Below are positions 61,384 to 64,000 of a stretch of 64,000 bases of DNA, in pieces. Source of the DNA: Luteolibacter sp. LG18 (lineage in GTDB: Bacteria; Verrucomicrobiota; Verrucomicrobiia; Verrucomicrobiales; Akkermansiaceae); the NCBI RefSeq assembly GCF_036322585.1, contig NZ_AP024600.1, positions 5,518,001 to 5,582,000 on the forward strand, read 5' to 3'. A program made the position numbers and the translations under genes. The notes below the pieces were generated by a model. It was not told the DNA's origin and ran no database searches. It saw nothing but the letters and a program-made list of their open reading frames with translations. Position 1 is the stretch's first letter, and every line of letters starts with the position of its first letter.

Positions 61384-62022
61384 ATGCCATCGAAAGTCGT
61401 CATCGTGGAGGACAATGACATTGTCCGCGGATGCTTGGAGGAACTGGTGAATTCCGTTCCCGGTTGTGAATGTGTCGGCACCTTCAGCACCGCGGAGGAT
61501 GCGATCCGGATCGCGCCCCGGCTGGCTCCCGATCTGGCGATGATGGACATCCACCTGCCGAACCTCTCCGGCATCGAGTGCGCGTCCCGCCTGAAGACCG
61601 TCCTCCCACAGCTCCAGATCCTGATGCTCACCGTCTATGAGGACGAGGACAAGATCTTCCAGGCCTTCAAGGCCGGTGCCAGCGGCTATATCCTGAAGCG
61701 CAGCAGCCCCCATGAGATCACCCGCGCCATCCAGGACATGCTGGGCGGCGGCGTGCCGATGACCAGCGCCATCGCCCGCAAGGTCGTCGATTCCTTCCGC
61801 CCCACCGGCGTCCGCAATCCGAACGACCCCGAACTCTCCCGCCGCGAGACCGAGGTCCTCCAGAGCCTGTCCAAGGGACTCTCGAACAAGGAGATCGCGG
61901 ACGACCTCAGCATCACCGTGGAAACCGTGCGGTGGCACCTCAAACAGATCTACGAAAAGCTCCATGTTCACGGTCGCACCGAAGCGGCCCTGAAGTTCAT
62001 GGGGATGCAGGGCAATCGCTGA
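61384..62022 (+). CDS. NarL/FixJ-family response regulator (second orphan)
   Basis: This encodes 212 residues from the ATG at 61384, 17 residues shorter than the longest frame, whose extension crosses the palindromes. The receiver has E9-D10, phospho-acceptor D55 (LAMMDIHLPN), T83 and K105 (GYILKRS). The LuxR-type HTH is LSRRETEVLQSLSKGLSNKEIADDLSITVETVRWHLKQIYEKL, with ending VHGRTEAALKF. It shares its overall plan and the phrase GASGY.LK with the regulator at 25316 but differs in the recognition helix (VETVRWHLKQ versus YSTVQRHIES), so it may bind a related but different site. It lies between the GH43 and beta-helix genes. Confidence 0.92.
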   Translation: MPSKVVIVEDNDIVRGCLEELVNSVPGCECVGTFSTAEDAIRIAPRLAPDLAMMDIHLPNLSGIECASRLKTVLPQLQILMLTVYEDEDKIFQAFKAGASGYILKRSSPHEITRAIQDMLGGGVPMTSAIARKVVDSFRPTGVRNPNDPELSRRETEVLQSLSKGLSNKEIADDLSITVETVRWHLKQIYEKLHVHGRTEAALKFMGMQGNR

Positions 62023-62050
62023 CGGCGGCCCTTCGATCCCACCTCCTTTG

Positions 62051-63484
62051 ATGAAACCGTCCCTGTCCCTTGCCCTTTTCATCACGCTGGCGAGCCAAGC
62101 CTCAGCCCGCACCTATCATTTCGACGACACCTCCGGGGACGATGCCAAGGACGGCCTGACGCCCGCCACCGCGTGGCGATCGCTGGAGAAATTCAACGCC
62201 ACCCGCTTCACGCCCGGGGACGAGATCCTCTTCAAGGCGGGCGGCAAGTGGCTGGGCCAGATGAAGCCGAGCGGCTCCGGCACCAATGACTCCAAGCGGG
62301 TCCCGATCATCCTCGGCCGCTACGGCAAGGGAGCGGCTCCGGAGATAGCGGGCGAGGGCAAGGTCCTCGACACGCTGCTGGTGGAGGACGTGGAGCACTG
62401 GGACATCACCGGCCTGGCCATCACCAACCAGGGAGCCCAGACCGCTCCCGGCCGAACGGGCATACGGATGCTCGCGAAAAAGCTGCCGGTGATGCACGGC
62501 ATCGTCCTGCGCGGCCTGTGGGTCCACGACGTGAACGGCGACCTGCGGAAAAGCCATGAGGGCACCGGCATCCTCTTCGAGGCCGACGCCGCCACCGGTG
62601 CCAGCTACGACGGCATCCTGATCGAGCAGTGCAAGGTGGAGCGCACCGACCGCAACGGCATCTGCCAGCGCGCGACGGGCCGCGCCCGCAGCCGCAACGT
62701 GATCATCCGCGGCAACACGCTCGACGACATCGGCGGTGACGGCATCAAGCTCTGGGGAACCAATGGCGGACTGATCGAGCGCAACATCGTCCGCAAATGC
62801 CGGGCCCGCGCCCAAGATATGGCGGCGGGCATCTGGCCCTTCGCCTGCGATGACACCGTGATCCAGTTCAACGAGGTCAGCGGCACCAAAGGTACCGCCG
62901 ACGGCCAGGCCTTCGATTCCGACTACATCTGCAACCGGACGATCATCCAGTACAACTACAGCTACGAGAACGAAGGCGGCTTCATGCTGGTGTGCTCCCC
63001 TTCCCGCTCGTTCAACCGGGACACGGTCATCCGCTACAACGTCAGCGTGCACGACGGGGTCAACAGCGGCCGCGTCATCCAGATTGGAGGCAATCCGTCC
63101 AACACCCGATTCCACAACAACACGATCATCCTCGGAGCGAACCAGAACCTCCCGATGGTCTCCTTCAACGAGTGGGACGGGGGCAAGGCGAGCGGCACGC
63201 GGTTCGACAACAATCTCTTCATCGTCGCCGAGGGCGGCCGCGCCACCTACCGGCTCGACTCCAGCACCGGGACGGCCTTCACGAACAACCTTTTCCTCGG
63301 AAAACACGAGGGCTTTCCGGCGACGGCATCGCCTCCAGTCTTCACCGGCCCCATCGTTCCGTCGGAAGGCGTGGCCTTCTTCCGCAGCCTGAACGCCACC
63401 TCGCGTTCGAAATTCCCCAAAGGCATCAGCACGCCGAACAGCCCGGGCAAAGACCTGTTCGGCAGCGTGATGGGTGATCCGTGA
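62051..63484 (+). CDS. Secreted right-handed parallel beta-helix protein
   Basis: This encodes 477 residues from the ATG at 62051 (a TTG one codon upstream is less likely), with a signal peptide (MKPSLSLALFITLASQASA). TYHFDDTSGDDAKDGLTPATAWRSLEKFN is the usual entry of secreted beta-helix proteins (DUF1565/Beta_helix type). Helix turns include GGDGIKLWGTNGGLIERNIV and TIIQYNYSYENEGGFML. The fold suggests a polysaccharide lyase or galacturonase-like enzyme; catalytic residues are not assigned. It starts 28 bp after the response regulator and is probably co-transcribed with it. Confidence 0.78.
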   Translation: MKPSLSLALFITLASQASARTYHFDDTSGDDAKDGLTPATAWRSLEKFNATRFTPGDEILFKAGGKWLGQMKPSGSGTNDSKRVPIILGRYGKGAAPEIAGEGKVLDTLLVEDVEHWDITGLAITNQGAQTAPGRTGIRMLAKKLPVMHGIVLRGLWVHDVNGDLRKSHEGTGILFEADAATGASYDGILIEQCKVERTDRNGICQRATGRARSRNVIIRGNTLDDIGGDGIKLWGTNGGLIERNIVRKCRARAQDMAAGIWPFACDDTVIQFNEVSGTKGTADGQAFDSDYICNRTIIQYNYSYENEGGFMLVCSPSRSFNRDTVIRYNVSVHDGVNSGRVIQIGGNPSNTRFHNNTIILGANQNLPMVSFNEWDGGKASGTRFDNNLFIVAEGGRATYRLDSSTGTAFTNNLFLGKHEGFPATASPPVFTGPIVPSEGVAFFRSLNATSRSKFPKGISTPNSPGKDLFGSVMGDP

Positions 63485-63834
63485 GACCTCCGGCGGAATA
63501 ACTTCCCGCTCGAACATGCGAGAAGCCGGGCAGCCATATTGCCCCTCGCCCACACAAGCCCGGCGCCTCAGATCGAGGTCTGAGTCGACCGCTTTGACGA
63601 TCGGGCCCGCGCCACGGAGGCCAACTCCACCCTGAACGGACGCCTTCCGTCCGATTCCACAATCCCGACGAACTCGATGAACCCGCCCCCGTGTTTCGCA
63701 CTGGGGAGTGCGGCACATCGCTCCGGAACACGTCCGAAGAACGGTCCACCGGGAACCATCCGCCCAAAAAAGTGGCCGCCGTGGAACCCATGACCCACGG
63801 CGGCCGGCACACACTTCGCGCGAAAAAACGCGTC
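63485..63834. other. Convergent intergenic region, 350 bp
   Basis: No gene is supported here; short antisense frames look like GC-bias artefacts. Near 63528-63544 is GGGCA-N7-TGCCC, a wider-spaced dyad than the main motif, and it is not upstream of any start. The right end holds a clear minus-strand terminator. Confidence 0.5.
63766..63805 (-). terminator. Rho-independent terminator of the right-edge gene
   Basis: On the minus strand an 11-bp perfect stem (63805-63795 with 63784-63774, GGCCGCCGTGG/CCACGGCGGCC) is followed by ACTTTTTT. It ends the partial gene whose stop codon is at 63835-63837. Confidence 0.88.
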
Positions 63835-64000
63835 TTACTTCGTCGCCTTGAGACGGACGAACAACTTGCCATTCACCGCATTGCTCTTCGGAATGGCCAC
63901 GCTGACCGTATCGTCGAACGCATCGTTCTCCTGGACGAAGACAGAGGACGAGGTGGTGGCGGTGACGGGAATGTCTGTCCAGGTGATGAGGTTGGCGCTC
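63835..64000 (-). CDS. 3' end of another surface protein with the shared C-terminal module (partial)
   Basis: The window cuts this gene; only the last 54 codons and stop are present. The frame read on the minus strand begins SANLITWTDIPVT, continues SVFVQENDAFDDTVSVAIP and ends NGKLFVRLKATK. These match the C-termini of 255-3080 (DLTTWTDILAN...GKLFVRLKVTPN) and 10505-13780 (NLQTWTQVFQ...PKLFARLRV). It is therefore the tail of a further large secreted, probably PATR-type, protein. A strong terminator follows directly. Confidence 0.8.
   Translation of the reverse strand, partial: SANLITWTDIPVTATTSSSVFVQENDAFDDTVSVAIPKSNAVNGKLFVRLKATK

Noticed and set aside
63528-63544. Ninth copy of the palindrome (GGGCA-N7-TGCCC)
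   Set aside because: The spacer is longer than in the eight good copies, and it lies in a convergent gap with no start codon downstream.
1-64000. PEP-CTERM sorting signals and exosortase targets
   Set aside because: None of the large secreted proteins ends in a PEP motif plus membrane helix plus basic cluster.

Overview
The window looks like a chromosomal segment of a GC-rich, polysaccharide-degrading member of the Verrucomicrobiota (Verrucomicrobiae, Luteolibacter/Haloferula-like). This is inferred from very large secreted proteins built from autotransporter-associated beta-strand (PATR) repeats, a Verru_Chthon-type prepilin-like protein, a zinc-ribbon/membrane protein, and a dense set of secreted carbohydrate-active enzymes. 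I see no rRNA, tRNA, CRISPR array or insertion sequence.

Layout. 0-14 kb: two PATR surface proteins (255-3080, 10505-13780), a zinc-ribbon/membrane member of an unnamed enzyme-like family (3559-6222), a small beta-helix protein, a protein with a GPSFR minisatellite and a GH20 hexosaminidase. A three-copy array of about 145-bp elements fills the gap between the first two genes. 14-27 kb: a 2811-residue protein with a polysaccharide lyase family 8 (PL8) head, two GH16 enzymes, a TonB-like membrane protein with a glycine-rich linker, and an orphan NarL/FixJ response regulator. 27-43 kb: a Verru_Chthon A-like protein with a small secreted partner, a 2989-residue protein, and a third member of the unnamed family transcribed divergently from it. 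43-49 kb: a secreted-sensor (two-component propeller) histidine kinase, a stand-alone receiver, a GH31 enzyme, an HU protein and a small HTH/coiled-coil protein. 50-54 kb: a two-gene operon encoding a catalase-like/LodA fusion and a LodB-like flavoenzyme. 54-57.5 kb: an HpnZ-like alcohol dehydrogenase, a GlpT-like transporter and an XRE-cupin regulator. 57.7-64 kb: a BNR_4 protein, a GH43 enzyme, a second orphan response regulator, a beta-helix protein, and the 3' end of another surface protein running off the right edge.

How the parts may work together. The enzymes fit extracellular breakdown of complex, possibly sulfated or uronic-acid-containing glycans (PL8, GH16 x2, GH20, GH31, GH43, BNR_4, beta-helix). 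A recurring 17-19 bp palindrome (left half ATGGGYAG, right half TGCC, often followed by AAT) lies in the intergenic DNA of the GH20, PATR, PL8, TonB-like, response regulator, GH16 and Verru_Chthon A genes. Three copies are centred 47-49 nt upstream of a start codon. It is a strong candidate operator for a local regulon, possibly controlled by the response regulator whose own promoter carries two copies. The most unusual protein is the fusion at 50236-53220. It joins a heme catalase-like domain that keeps the expected heme residues to a quinone-cofactor amino-acid oxidase domain that would make hydrogen peroxide, with the cofactor-maturing flavoenzyme encoded immediately downstream.
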